Source: Alistipes dispar
GTDB taxonomy: Bacteria; Bacteroidota; Bacteroidia; Bacteroidales; Rikenellaceae
Reading direction: 5' to 3'
DNA length: 64,000 bases
Assembly (NCBI RefSeq): GCF_006542685.1
Contig: NZ_AP019736.1
Location: forward strand, 1,910,001-1,974,000
The position numbers and the translations under genes were made by a program. The notes under the pieces were generated by a model. It was given only the letters and a program-made list of their open reading frames with translations. It searched no databases and was not told the origin of the DNA. Positions 35,741 through 44,370 of the stretch are shown here, piece after piece; the first letter of the stretch is position 1, and each line of letters starts with the position of its first letter.

Positions 35741-36886
35741 CTACGACCGGCTTCCGTACATACTCTCGTAATAGTTCTGGTACTTTCCGGAGGAGATATT
35801 TTCGAGCCACGCTTGGTTTTCGAGGTACCAGCGGACCGTTTTCTCGATTCCTTCCTCGAACTGCAGCGAAGGCTCCCACCCCAGTTCTCTCTGGAGTTTT
35901 CGCGAGTCGATGGCATATCGCAGGTCGTGCCCCTTTCGGTCGGAGACATACGTGATCAGGTCGTCCGAATATCCTTCTGGGTTTCCCAGCAGACGGTCCG
36001 CCGTGCGGATGAGCACCCTTACGATGTCGATGTTCTTCCACTCGTTGAATCCCCCGATGTTGTACGTCTCTGCGACCTTTCCCCTGTGGAATATGGTGTC
36101 GATAGCCCGTGCGTGGTCCTCGACATAGAGCCAGTCGCGGACGTTCTCTCCTTTTCCATATACGGGCAGCGGTTTCCGATTTCGGATATTGTTGATAAAT
36201 AGCGGAATCAGCTTTTCCGGGAACTGGTAGGGGCCGTAGTTGTTGGAGCAGTTGGTGACGATCACGGGCATGCCGTAGGTGTCGTGGTAGGCCCTTACGA
36301 AGTGGTCGGACGAGGCCTTCGAGGCCGAATAGGGCGAGTGAGGGTTGTATCTGGTAGTCTCGGAGAAGAACTCCTCGCCGTAGGCCGAATGATGTTCTCC
36401 GCTCGATGCCGAGGTCGAGAAGGGCGGTTCGATGCCCTGGGGCCGTGTCATCTCCAAAGCCCCGTACACCTCGTCGGTCGAGATGTGGTAGAAGAGTTTG
36501 CCGTGGTATCCCTCCCCGCGGGATTCCCAGTACACCCGCGCGGCCTCGAGCAGCGCGAGCGTGCCCAATACGTTCGTCCGCGCGAAGGTGAAGGGGTCGC
36601 GTATCGAGCGGTCCACGTGGCTTTCGGCAGCCAGATGGATCACTCCGTCCGCCCGGTATTCCCGCATCAGGTGCGACATGCGTTCGTAATCGCAGATATC
36701 GGCCCTGACGAAAACGTAGTTCGGTTCCCGTTCCACGTCCCGGAGGTTCTCGAGGTTGCCCGCGTAGGTGAGCTTATCGACGTTGACGATCCGGTAATCG
36801 GGGTATTTCGAGACGAAAAGACGCACCACGTGGCTTCCGATGAAGCCGGCGCCTCCCGTGATGATGATGTTGCGTTTGAAATCCAT
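35741..36886 (-). CDS. rfbB: dTDP-glucose 4,6-dehydratase
   Basis: A 381-residue short-chain-dehydrogenase-type enzyme making dTDP-4-keto-6-deoxyglucose. The NAD-binding motif ITGGAGFIGSHVV is at residues 10-22, HLAAESHVDRSI is the family signature, HISTDEVYG holds Asp-Glu of the active site, and YSASKASSDHFVRAYH provides the catalytic YxxxK. It is the second step of dTDP-L-rhamnose synthesis; all four genes are present in the order A, C, D, B. It begins 3 bases after rfbD. Confidence 0.98.
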   Translation of the reverse strand: MDFKRNIIITGGAGFIGSHVVRLFVSKYPDYRIVNVDKLTYAGNLENLRDVEREPNYVFVRADICDYERMSHLMREYRADGVIHLAAESHVDRSIRDPFTFARTNVLGTLALLEAARVYWESRGEGYHGKLFYHISTDEVYGALEMTRPQGIEPPFSTSASSGEHHSAYGEEFFSETTRYNPHSPYSASKASSDHFVRAYHDTYGMPVIVTNCSNNYGPYQFPEKLIPLFINNIRNRKPLPVYGKGENVRDWLYVEDHARAIDTIFHRGKVAETYNIGGFNEWKNIDIVRVLIRTADRLLGNPEGYSDDLITYVSDRKGHDLRYAIDSRKLQRELGWEPSLQFEEGIEKTVRWYLENQAWLENISSGKYQNYYESMYGSRS

Positions 36887-36889
36887 CTT

Positions 36890-37771
36890 CTATTTCTCTT
36901 TTTCGATGTTTCCGATACATTTGCGGAGGCTGTCCGTCCAGTGGGGAATCACGATACCGAATGTCTCCTTGATTTTCGTCTTGTCCAGCACCGAGTAGGC
37001 CGGGCGTACGGCTTTCGAGGGGAACTCGTCGCTGTGGCAGGGGCGGATGTCGCAGGCGGAGTTTCCGGCGTATTCGGCGATGGTCCGGGCGAAGTCGTAC
37101 CACGAGCAGACGCCCTCGTCCGAGAAGTGGTAGATGCCTTCGCGGCCTTCGTATTTGCGGTGTTCCACGATGTCGAAGATCGCTTCGGCGAGGTCCCCGG
37201 CGTAGGTCGGGGTCCCCGTCTGGTCGAATACCACGCGCAGCACCTCCTTTTCTTCCGTCAGACGCAGCATCGTCCTGAGGAAGTTCCTCCCGATCTCCGA
37301 ATAGAGCCACGCCGTGCGGAGAATCACATAGCGGCAGCCCGAAGCCAGTACCTCCTCCTCACCGTGCAGTTTCGTCGCTCCGTAAACGCTTCGCGGCGCC
37401 GTCGGGGCTTCCTCCGTGCAGGGTCTGTTCGCTGTGCCGTCGAAGACGTAGTCCGTGGAGACGTGCACGAGCAGTCCGCCGACTCCTTTCATCGCGCGTG
37501 CCAGGTGTCCGGCGGCGGTGGCGTTCAGCAGCTCGGCACGCTCCACGTCCTCCTCGGCACGCTCCACGTCCGTATAGGCCGCGCAGTTCACGACAGCGCC
37601 GATGGCGTGTTCGTGGACGAAGCGTTCCACGGCCTCACGGTCCGTGATGTCGAGCCGCAGGGTATCGTCGCCCGCGACGTCCGTGAAGAAGTAGCGGTCC
37701 GCCGAGGCGGCCGAAGCACGCCGGAGGGCATGTCCCAACTGCCCTCCGGAGCCCGTGACAAGAATGTTCAT
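36890..37771 (-). CDS. rfbD: dTDP-4-dehydrorhamnose reductase
   Basis: A 293-residue NADPH-dependent reductase forming dTDP-L-rhamnose. The nucleotide-binding motif is ILVTGSGGQLGHALR at residues 3-17; VNCAAYTDVERAEED and LVHVSTDYVFDG are typical, and SVYGATKLHGEEEVL contains the catalytic YxxxK. The gene overlaps rfbC by 4 bases. The length is normal. Confidence 0.97.
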   Translation of the reverse strand: MNILVTGSGGQLGHALRRASAASADRYFFTDVAGDDTLRLDITDREAVERFVHEHAIGAVVNCAAYTDVERAEEDVERAELLNATAAGHLARAMKGVGGLLVHVSTDYVFDGTANRPCTEEAPTAPRSVYGATKLHGEEEVLASGCRYVILRTAWLYSEIGRNFLRTMLRLTEEKEVLRVVFDQTGTPTYAGDLAEAIFDIVEHRKYEGREGIYHFSDEGVCSWYDFARTIAEYAGNSACDIRPCHSDEFPSKAVRPAYSVLDKTKIKETFGIVIPHWTDSLRKCIGNIEKEK

Positions 37772-38343
37772 GACTTGTAAAGGTTTTCGTTATACTCGAA
37801 CGGCGATACGAAATCCCGCAGAAGCGGATGCCGTGTATCTTTCTCGCTCAGGATGATCTTCTCCTCCGGAATACGCCAGTCGATGCCCAGCGACGCATCC
37901 CGTATCGAGATGCCACCGTCCGCTTCCGGAGCGTAGTAGTCGTCGCACTTGTACTGGAAGACCGCCTCCTCGCTCAGCACGGCGAACCCGTGCGCGAAGC
38001 CCCGCGGGATGAACAACTGAAGGTGGTTATCCTCCGTAAGCTCCACGGCGACATGACGCCCGTAGGTCGGACTCCCCCGGCGGATGTCCACCGCGACGTC
38101 CAACACCGCTCCGCGCACGCACCGAACCAGCTTCGACTGAGCATGGGGAGGACGCTGGAAATGAAGCCCCCGCAGCACCCCGCAGGTCGAGCGTGACTCG
38201 TTGTCCTGGACGAAATTCACCGCACGAACCTTCTCGCCGAACTCCCGCTGCGAGAAACTCTCGAAAAAGTACCCCCGCGCGTCCCGGAAAAGGCGCGGCT
38301 CGACGATGACCACGCCTTCGATGGATGTCTGTATAATATTCAT
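37768..38343 (-). CDS. rfbC: dTDP-4-dehydrorhamnose 3,5-epimerase
   Basis: A 191-residue cupin epimerase. GYFFESFSQREF, the signature VQDNESRSTCGVLRGLHFQRPPH (cut here into its recognisable parts: DNESRS and GVLRGLHFQ), KLVRCVRGAVLDVAVDIR and LFIPRGFAHGFAVLSE with the active-site histidine are all present. It acts between RfbB and RfbD. It starts 18 bases after rfbA and is translationally coupled to rfbD. Confidence 0.97.
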   Translation of the reverse strand: MNIIQTSIEGVVIVEPRLFRDARGYFFESFSQREFGEKVRAVNFVQDNESRSTCGVLRGLHFQRPPHAQSKLVRCVRGAVLDVAVDIRRGSPTYGRHVAVELTEDNHLQLFIPRGFAHGFAVLSEEAVFQYKCDDYYAPEADGGISIRDASLGIDWRIPEEKIILSEKDTRHPLLRDFVSPFEYNENLYKS

Positions 38344-38361
38344 AGTGTATTATTCTGCGAA

Positions 38362-39264
38362 TTAAAGGTTCGCCTCGCCCGTGCGTTCGACTTCCCCGAT
38401 GACTTTCAGCAGGTATTGCCCATACTGATTCTTGAGCATCGGCTGCGCGAGCTCGCGCATACGCTCTTCCGTAATCCAGCCCTGACGGTAGGCGATGCCC
38501 TCCAGGCAGGCGATCTTCAGACCTTGGCGCTTCTCGATAACCTCGATGAACGTCGAGGCTTCGCTCAGCGAGTCGTGCGTACCCGTGTCCAGCCACGCGA
38601 AACCCCGTCCCAAGGTCTGCACCTTTAACTTGCCGTCCGAAAGAAAACACTGGTTAACCGTCGTGATCTCCAACTCCCCGCGGGACGAAGGCCTGATGCT
38701 TTTGGCCTCTTCCACGACCTCGTTCGGATAGAAATAGAGGCCCACCACCGCGTAGTTCGATTTCGGATGCTGCGGCTTCTCTTCGATCGAAAGGCAGTTG
38801 CCTGCCGCATCGAACTCGGCGACCCCATAGCGTTCCGGATCGTTCACCCAGTAGCCGAACACCGTAGCGTTGCCATCCTCCTCGGCCGTGCGGACCGCCT
38901 CCCGAAGCATGCCAGAGAAGCCCGCGCCGTGGAAGATGTTGTCGCCCAGAACGAGGCACACCGAGTCTTCGCCGATGAATTCCTCGCCGATCAAAAATGC
39001 CTGGGCCAGGCCGTCCGGGGACGGCTGTTCCGCGTACTCCAGGCGGATTCCATAATCCGAGCCGTCGCCAAGCAGGCGACGGAAGCCCGGAAGGTCCTGC
39101 GGTGTCGAGATCAAAAGAATATCCCGGATCCCCGCCAACATCAGAACCGACAGCGGATAATAGACCATCGGCTTGTCGTAAACGGGCAGAAGCTGTTTGC
39201 TTACTCCCTTCGTGATCGGGTACAGACGTGTGCCCGATCCTCCGGCCAGTACGATACCTTTCAT
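38362..39264 (-). CDS. rfbA: Glucose-1-phosphate thymidylyltransferase
   Basis: A 300-residue nucleotidyltransferase joining dTTP and glucose-1-phosphate. LAGGSGTRLYPITKGVSKQL at residues 6-25 is the nucleotide-binding signature, YDKPMVYYPLS follows, and LVLGDNIFHGAGF and FAWLDTGTHDSL are family hallmarks. It is the first enzyme of the dTDP-rhamnose set and the first sugar-nucleotide gene after wzz (25-base gap). Confidence 0.98.
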   Translation of the reverse strand: MKGIVLAGGSGTRLYPITKGVSKQLLPVYDKPMVYYPLSVLMLAGIRDILLISTPQDLPGFRRLLGDGSDYGIRLEYAEQPSPDGLAQAFLIGEEFIGEDSVCLVLGDNIFHGAGFSGMLREAVRTAEEDGNATVFGYWVNDPERYGVAEFDAAGNCLSIEEKPQHPKSNYAVVGLYFYPNEVVEEAKSIRPSSRGELEITTVNQCFLSDGKLKVQTLGRGFAWLDTGTHDSLSEASTFIEVIEKRQGLKIACLEGIAYRQGWITEERMRELAQPMLKNQYGQYLLKVIGEVERTGEANL

Positions 39265-39289
39265 GATCGTGTCTTATTATTTGAATCGT

Positions 39290-40396
39290 TTATCTTTCCT
39301 GTTTTCTGAACGTTTCAGCTATTTCCTCTCCGAAAAGTGTCCACGCCGCGGCAGCGGCTCCTGCGAGGAACACGCATCCGACGAGAATCATGATCTTCGA
39401 AGGTTTCGAGGGTTTGAGCGGGACAGTCGCGGGCTGCACGACGGCATAGACCGGGGTCGATTCCTGGACCTTCGCACGCGCCAGTTGCAACTGCTGGGCC
39501 GTCTGGTTGTAGAGGCTGTACGCCAGCGACATCTCGTTTTGCAGCCGCTCCTGCTCCGTTCGGAAGCTCTTCCGCGAGAGCGCCTGATTCTGGTCCACGT
39601 ACTGCGCGTAACGCTGCTGCGCCGCATAATACTTTCCCTGCGCCTCGTCGAAGAGCCGCTGCGTGAACTCCAGGTCGTGCCGCGCCTTGTCCGTGCGGTA
39701 CTGCGTGATGTGGTTCTGCAGGTTGCGCATCACCGTGTCGGTCAGCGTCGCCGCGACGAGCGGGTCCTGCATCGTCACCGCCAGCGAGACGACCATCGTC
39801 TTCTTGTCCACGCTGGCCGCGATACGCTCCTGGAGGCTTCCGACCGTCTCGTTCTCCTCACGTGTCAGGCGGAAGGGGTCCGTCACGCCCGTTCCGCGGC
39901 GTTCGTCGTCCTCCGCGCGGAACAGCCCCGTGAACCATCCCAGCGCCTTGAACGGCGCTGCGGCGACAGCGCTCCACCAGGGTGAGCGCAGCTCTTCGGA
40001 GACATACTCCGAGACGGGCATCCGGCGCTCGTCCCGCGCCAGGCGGACCTCCACGCCGAACAGCTCGGTCATAAACGGCACCGACTGCACGATATCGGGG
40101 TACAGCTCCGGAGACATCGCATCCGCCGAGTTCATGCTCCCCATGTTGATCCCGGCCATCGAGGCCAGGGAGCCCAGTCCTCCCAGCGACGGCTTCCCGC
40201 CCTGCACCTCCGGGGCCAGCTTCACCGTAACCGTGTACTCCTTGGGGATGCTGAAGCCGATGACGAGTCCCGCCAACGCCCCCGCGACGCACCATCTGAC
40301 GATCCTCCGGCGTCCGGCCCACAGCTTGCGCGCCAGCTCCGCCAGGTCGATCTCACCATCCCCCGCAGGGGCGGTCGCTCTGTTCATCTCTTCCAT
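39290..40396 (-). CDS. Polysaccharide chain-length determinant (Wzz-like)
   Basis: A 368-residue inner-membrane protein with an N-terminal cytoplasmic stretch (IDLAELARKLWAGRRRIVRW), a first membrane helix near residues 35-55 (WCVAGALAGLVIGFSIP), a long periplasmic helical domain with coiled-coil character (about residues 200-320) and a second helix near the C-terminus (KIMILVGCVFLAGAAAAAW). This is the Wzz/PCP topology that sets polymer length and links to the export channel. It is 12 bases downstream of the Wza-like gene. No tyrosine-kinase domain is fused. Confidence 0.9.
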   Translation of the reverse strand: MEEMNRATAPAGDGEIDLAELARKLWAGRRRIVRWCVAGALAGLVIGFSIPKEYTVTVKLAPEVQGGKPSLGGLGSLASMAGINMGSMNSADAMSPELYPDIVQSVPFMTELFGVEVRLARDERRMPVSEYVSEELRSPWWSAVAAAPFKALGWFTGLFRAEDDERRGTGVTDPFRLTREENETVGSLQERIAASVDKKTMVVSLAVTMQDPLVAATLTDTVMRNLQNHITQYRTDKARHDLEFTQRLFDEAQGKYYAAQQRYAQYVDQNQALSRKSFRTEQERLQNEMSLAYSLYNQTAQQLQLARAKVQESTPVYAVVQPATVPLKPSKPSKIMILVGCVFLAGAAAAAWTLFGEEIAETFRKQER

Positions 40397-40408
40397 CGTC
40401 CTTTCCGC

Positions 40409-42835
40409 TTATTTCGACAGGTTCGCGATCGACGCCGCCATCGTTCCGATCGACGCCGCCGACGTGGCCAGGCTCATGATCGCCGGGAGGCTCATGCCCT
40501 TGCGCTCGCGCTTCGAGGGGATGACGATCTCGCACCCCGGCTCTATGCGCGCCTTGCGAAGGCTCTTCACGCGGGACACCGTGCCGTTCATGTAGATCAC
40601 GTACGCCTTGCTGCGCTTCGCACGGAGCCCGTAGCCGCCCGCCTGGCCGATATAGTATTTCAGATGCTTGCCCGCCATGTAGAGCACCGTATTGGGATAC
40701 ATCACCTCTCCCGAGATGCTCACCGTGGAGACGTATTCCGGGATCACCAGACGGTCTCCCTCGCGCAGCACCATGTCGTAGTCCGAGCCGGGATTCGACA
40801 GCGCCTTGTCCAGCTCGATGCCCACCGTGTAGTAGTCGTCCAGTTGCAGCTTGTCCAGCGCCAGGGAATCTCCGCCCCGGCTGTTCTGGCGGGCCATGCG
40901 CAGCGTCGTCTCGCGCACTGCGCGCTCCTCGTCGTTCAGACGGCGGATCAGACGCGCCCCGTGCGCGTAAGCGTCCGGCGTGAGGCCCCCGGCGCGGCGC
41001 ACAAGGTCCGACAGGCGCTCGTTCTTCTTCACCAGCGTATAGCCTCCCGAGAACACCACCTCGCCATCCAGCGTAACGCGACGCTGCTCCCGGTAGCCCG
41101 GGCTGCGGCGGACCTCCACGATGTCGTAGGGCGCCAGCTCGAAGTCCGCGCCGCCGTCCGTCACCAGTCCGTCCTTGAGCGAGAACGTGTAGATACGGCC
41201 CAGCTCGCTCGTCGGCTCCAGGCTCTTCGGGTCCTTCATGCGCCGCGAGACGTCCACCTTCACCGTAGAGGCCCCGTCCAGAAGACCTCCGGCCTGAACC
41301 ACGAGGTCCTCGATCGTCGTATGCGCGGCATAGGGGTACACCCCCGGGCGAGCCACCTCGCCGCCGATGGTGAAGGACCCGCGCTCCTCCAGTTCGTGGA
41401 TGCTCGGAACGATAAGCACGTCGTTGCGCCGCAGCTCCACGTCCGCGGAACGCCCCGACATGATGCCCCCGAGGTCCAGCGACAGAAGCTCCAGCGACAG
41501 GTCCTCGCGCTCACGAAGAAGCTGCGCGCGGCCCGTGAAGGCGTCGCCCTCCAGGCCCTCGGCGCGCTCGATCAGGGCCCGCACCGTGTGCATCGCGTCG
41601 CTCAGCTCGTACATCCCCTCCCGGTACACCGAGCCGCGGACCTCCACGCGGTTGGCGAAGCGGTCCAGAACGGACCCCACAGTCACCGCGTCTCCGTCCT
41701 CCAGCGTCCATCCGCCGAAATCGCCCTCCCGGACGTTGTAGAGCCGGTATTCGCGCCCCGTCTCGCGGATCACCCGGAGCTCCTTCGAGTAGGCGTCCCC
41801 CGTGAAGCCGCCCGCGTAGTCCAGCAGACGACCCAGCGTCTCGCCTCGTTTCATCTCGTAGTGCATCGGACGCTTCACCTTCCCCGAGACGTTGACCAGC
41901 AGCTCGTAGGGGCGCACGATCACCACGTCGCCCTCTTCCAGACGCACGTCGTCGTCCTGACGACCCTCCAGCAGGTAGGCGTACACGTCCACGCGCGCCA
42001 CCTCACGGCCCCCGCGCATCACGCCGATATCGCGAAGCCCGCCGATCGGAGTAACTCCTCCCGCGCGGTACAGCGCATGGAAGACCGTCGAAAACGACGA
42101 CAGACGGTAAGTCCCGGGCGTCTCGACCTCTCCCATCACGTTCACCTGGATCGTGCGTAAACGCCCCAGCGTAACCCGCACTTCCGATGCGGGACTGTCG
42201 CCCGAGACCCCCGCGTAGATCTGTCCGAAGACCTCTCGAAGCTTCGCGTTCGCCTCGCCGATGGTCAGCCCGTTCAGATACACAGGACCCACCTGTTCGA
42301 CCATGATATTGCCCTCGGGGGAGATCTCCTCTCGGAGGCTCCGCTCGTTCTCCCCCCAGATGTCGATGATGACCTCGTCGCCCGGACCCAGACGGTAGTT
42401 CGACGGCGTCGCCTGGTTCTCGTTCGGCTCGAAGGTCAGCGTGCGGCTCCGGAACACGTCGCGCCCGAAGACCTCGCGCGGGTCCGAGCGATCCGCCGCG
42501 GGGTCCGTGGCTGCCGAACTCACCACATCGAGACTCCCCGCGGTGAGCCGTTCCGAGGAGGACTGGACCCGTTCCCGTTGCTGACCCGAGATACCGCGGT
42601 CCGCAACGCGTACTTCGCTGCCCTGGCTCTCTTCGTACTTCCGCTTCAGACGTTCAGCCTGCTCCGCCGTAACCCCTCGAGCCAAAAGCTCCCTGCCGAT
42701 CTGATGCTCGCTCTTGCCGTTCCGGCGACCTTCCAAAGCATACTCGAGCACCGCTTCGTCGCTCAACTGGGCGTAGGAATAAATACCCGATAATAAAAAT
42801 CCCGATAATAAGAAAATACTGAAAATCCTATTCAT
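40409..42835 (-). CDS. Polysaccharide export outer-membrane protein with multiple SLBB domains (Wza-like)
   Basis: An 808-residue exported protein. A signal peptide (ending near YSYAQ, residue 22) precedes a charged helical segment, then the Poly_export domain (NYRLGPGDEVIIDIWGENE, about residues 145-160) and at least five SLBB-like repeats, seen as recurring (V)xGxVxxPGxYxxxxxxT blocks such as VMGEVETPGTYRL, TIGGEVARPGVYPY and SISGEVMYPNTVLYM. It should form or gate the outer-membrane channel. The ATG at 42835 is supported by the signal peptide; the earlier open frame overlaps the sugar transferase. It is much longer than E. coli Wza, as usual for Bacteroidetes. Confidence 0.93.
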   Translation of the reverse strand: MNRIFSIFLLSGFLLSGIYSYAQLSDEAVLEYALEGRRNGKSEHQIGRELLARGVTAEQAERLKRKYEESQGSEVRVADRGISGQQRERVQSSSERLTAGSLDVVSSAATDPAADRSDPREVFGRDVFRSRTLTFEPNENQATPSNYRLGPGDEVIIDIWGENERSLREEISPEGNIMVEQVGPVYLNGLTIGEANAKLREVFGQIYAGVSGDSPASEVRVTLGRLRTIQVNVMGEVETPGTYRLSSFSTVFHALYRAGGVTPIGGLRDIGVMRGGREVARVDVYAYLLEGRQDDDVRLEEGDVVIVRPYELLVNVSGKVKRPMHYEMKRGETLGRLLDYAGGFTGDAYSKELRVIRETGREYRLYNVREGDFGGWTLEDGDAVTVGSVLDRFANRVEVRGSVYREGMYELSDAMHTVRALIERAEGLEGDAFTGRAQLLREREDLSLELLSLDLGGIMSGRSADVELRRNDVLIVPSIHELEERGSFTIGGEVARPGVYPYAAHTTIEDLVVQAGGLLDGASTVKVDVSRRMKDPKSLEPTSELGRIYTFSLKDGLVTDGGADFELAPYDIVEVRRSPGYREQRRVTLDGEVVFSGGYTLVKKNERLSDLVRRAGGLTPDAYAHGARLIRRLNDEERAVRETTLRMARQNSRGGDSLALDKLQLDDYYTVGIELDKALSNPGSDYDMVLREGDRLVIPEYVSTVSISGEVMYPNTVLYMAGKHLKYYIGQAGGYGLRAKRSKAYVIYMNGTVSRVKSLRKARIEPGCEIVIPSKRERKGMSLPAIMSLATSAASIGTMAASIANLSK

Positions 42836-42882
42836 GAATTGTCTTGTTGTTGGCTGATCTGTATTTTGTCCGGATGTGACCG

Positions 42883-43898
42883 TCAGAACTTTTTCCCGAA
42901 CACGATCGAGCCGAACGTATTCGCGAGAACCTTGAAGTCGAGCCACCAGGAACGATGGCCCAGATAATAGAGGTCGTATTCCAGACGGCGCAACATCTTC
43001 TCCATCGTATCCGTATATCCGTTGTATAGCGTCGCATAGGAGGTTACGCCCGGACGGATCTGGTATAGATAGACATAACGCATGTCGTGTTCGAGAATCT
43101 GGTCGATATAGAACTTCCGTTCGGGCCGGGGGCCGATGAAGGCCATGTCGCCGCAGAAGACATTCCATAATTGCGGCAGTTCGTCCAAATGGTGCGCACG
43201 CAGGAAACGTCCCACTTTCGTCAGACGCGGATCGTCGTCGCCTCCGCTATGGCTCAGCTGGGGGCGAATTTTTCGGCATCGAGCCGCATCGAACGGAATT
43301 TGTAGATGTTGAACGGCCGTCCGAACCGCCCGATTCGCTCCTGTTTGAAGATCGCGGGACCGCCGTCCTCCTGTTTGACCGCGATGTAGCAGATCAGAAA
43401 CAGCGGTGAGAATACGATCAGTGTCACAAACGCCAGAATGCAATCGCCGATGCGTTTCACCTGCCGCGAGAACGACGACATGCCGTCCGGAATGAACCGG
43501 TCTTTGGGAACGTACCGGCTTACGGGGGTTGAAATTTCGATGTCTTCATCGAATTTCGGATGCTCCCCCCCCCTCAGTTTGTCGGTCCACCGCGCATAGG
43601 CGCTCCGATCCACCGCATCCGGCATCCGGACCAGCAGATACGATGCGGAAATATGTCGTACGACGATCGCCCGCTGCAACAACAACGGCACGGTATCCTC
43701 CCCGACCTGCGTGCAGGGCATTTGCAGTTTTTTCGAAAATCCACGCAAGCTCATACAGCCCTCGGATTTCACGAACAGCCGCAGCCCGAAAGCCGACAGA
43801 CCGTATGCGATCCACGTGCTCGCCGAATCCAAAAAGTAGAGATGCAGATAGCTGCCGTCGTTTTTGCACTCGTTGATCGTAATGATTCCCGTATCCAT
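42883..43898 (-). pseudogene. Initiating undecaprenyl-phosphate sugar transferase, frameshifted
   Basis: The 5' part (start 43898) encodes a Bacteroidetes-type N-terminal domain, a membrane hairpin (RIGDCILAFVTLIVFSPLFL) and the catalytic start YKFRSMRLDAEKF, then stops at 43254. In another frame the sequence continues without loss: LSHSGGDDDPRLTKVGRFLR, HHLDELPQLWNVFCGDM, FIGPRPERK and a normal C-terminus ending at 42883. One missing C in a run of five C residues (plus-strand G run 43260-43264) explains the break; a sixth C would restore EKFAPQLS. The protein would transfer a sugar phosphate to undecaprenyl phosphate, the first step of capsule synthesis. True mutation, slippage and base-calling error cannot be separated here. 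Confidence 0.88.
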
Positions 43899-43946
43899 AT
43901 TTTCCCAAGACTTGATAGAGGCGTTTGATTCTTGAGCCGGAAAGAT

Positions 43947-44342
43947 TCACGGTCTGTATTCCCCGACCTTCTTCCGGTACCAGCGTCGGTATTCGTCGAA
44001 TGAGAGCTCCGGAACGGCGAGGATTGTGTATTCGGGTCCCGGGGAGCGGAGGATATGGCGCCGGGCGTATTCGCGCAGTCTGTCGTCCTCCACGGAGGCC
44101 ATCACCACGGGAAATGGGAACTCCCGGAACCGGAACACGGCCGTCTCGCTCTGCGGAAACAGCCGGCACATCTGGCAGGCGGAGCGTTCGAATGCCACCC
44201 AATAGGCTCCTGCCCCGTAAAGGTGCACAGACGCCGTGTTGTCCTTTTCCCGGTCGAGGATCTCTCTCCCGTGCGCCGCCAGAAAGGACATCAGCCTCAG
44301 TCCCGCCGGCTCCGCAGATCGTCTTTCGCGCGTGTCGTACAT
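43947..44342 (-). CDS. Small hypothetical protein of the capsule operon
   Basis: A 131-residue protein with no motif I can name. It is rich in Arg and aromatic residues, starts MYDTRERRSAEPAGLRLMSF and ends RRWYRKKVGEYRP; the middle (YGAGAYWVAFERSACQMCRLF, PFPVVMASVEDD) looks like a compact alpha/beta fold without signal peptide or membrane segment. It lies between the antiterminator (28-base gap) and the initiating transferase (48-base gap). In Bacteroides, small regulators (UpxZ) sit in this position, but no clear UpxZ similarity is visible. The ATG at 44342 is chosen because an upstream in-frame ATG overlaps the antiterminator gene. Confidence 0.6.
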   Translation of the reverse strand: MYDTRERRSAEPAGLRLMSFLAAHGREILDREKDNTASVHLYGAGAYWVAFERSACQMCRLFPQSETAVFRFREFPFPVVMASVEDDRLREYARRHILRSPGPEYTILAVPELSFDEYRRWYRKKVGEYRP

Positions 44343-44370
44343 GATTGTCGTCCTGAATGGTTCGGGGGAA

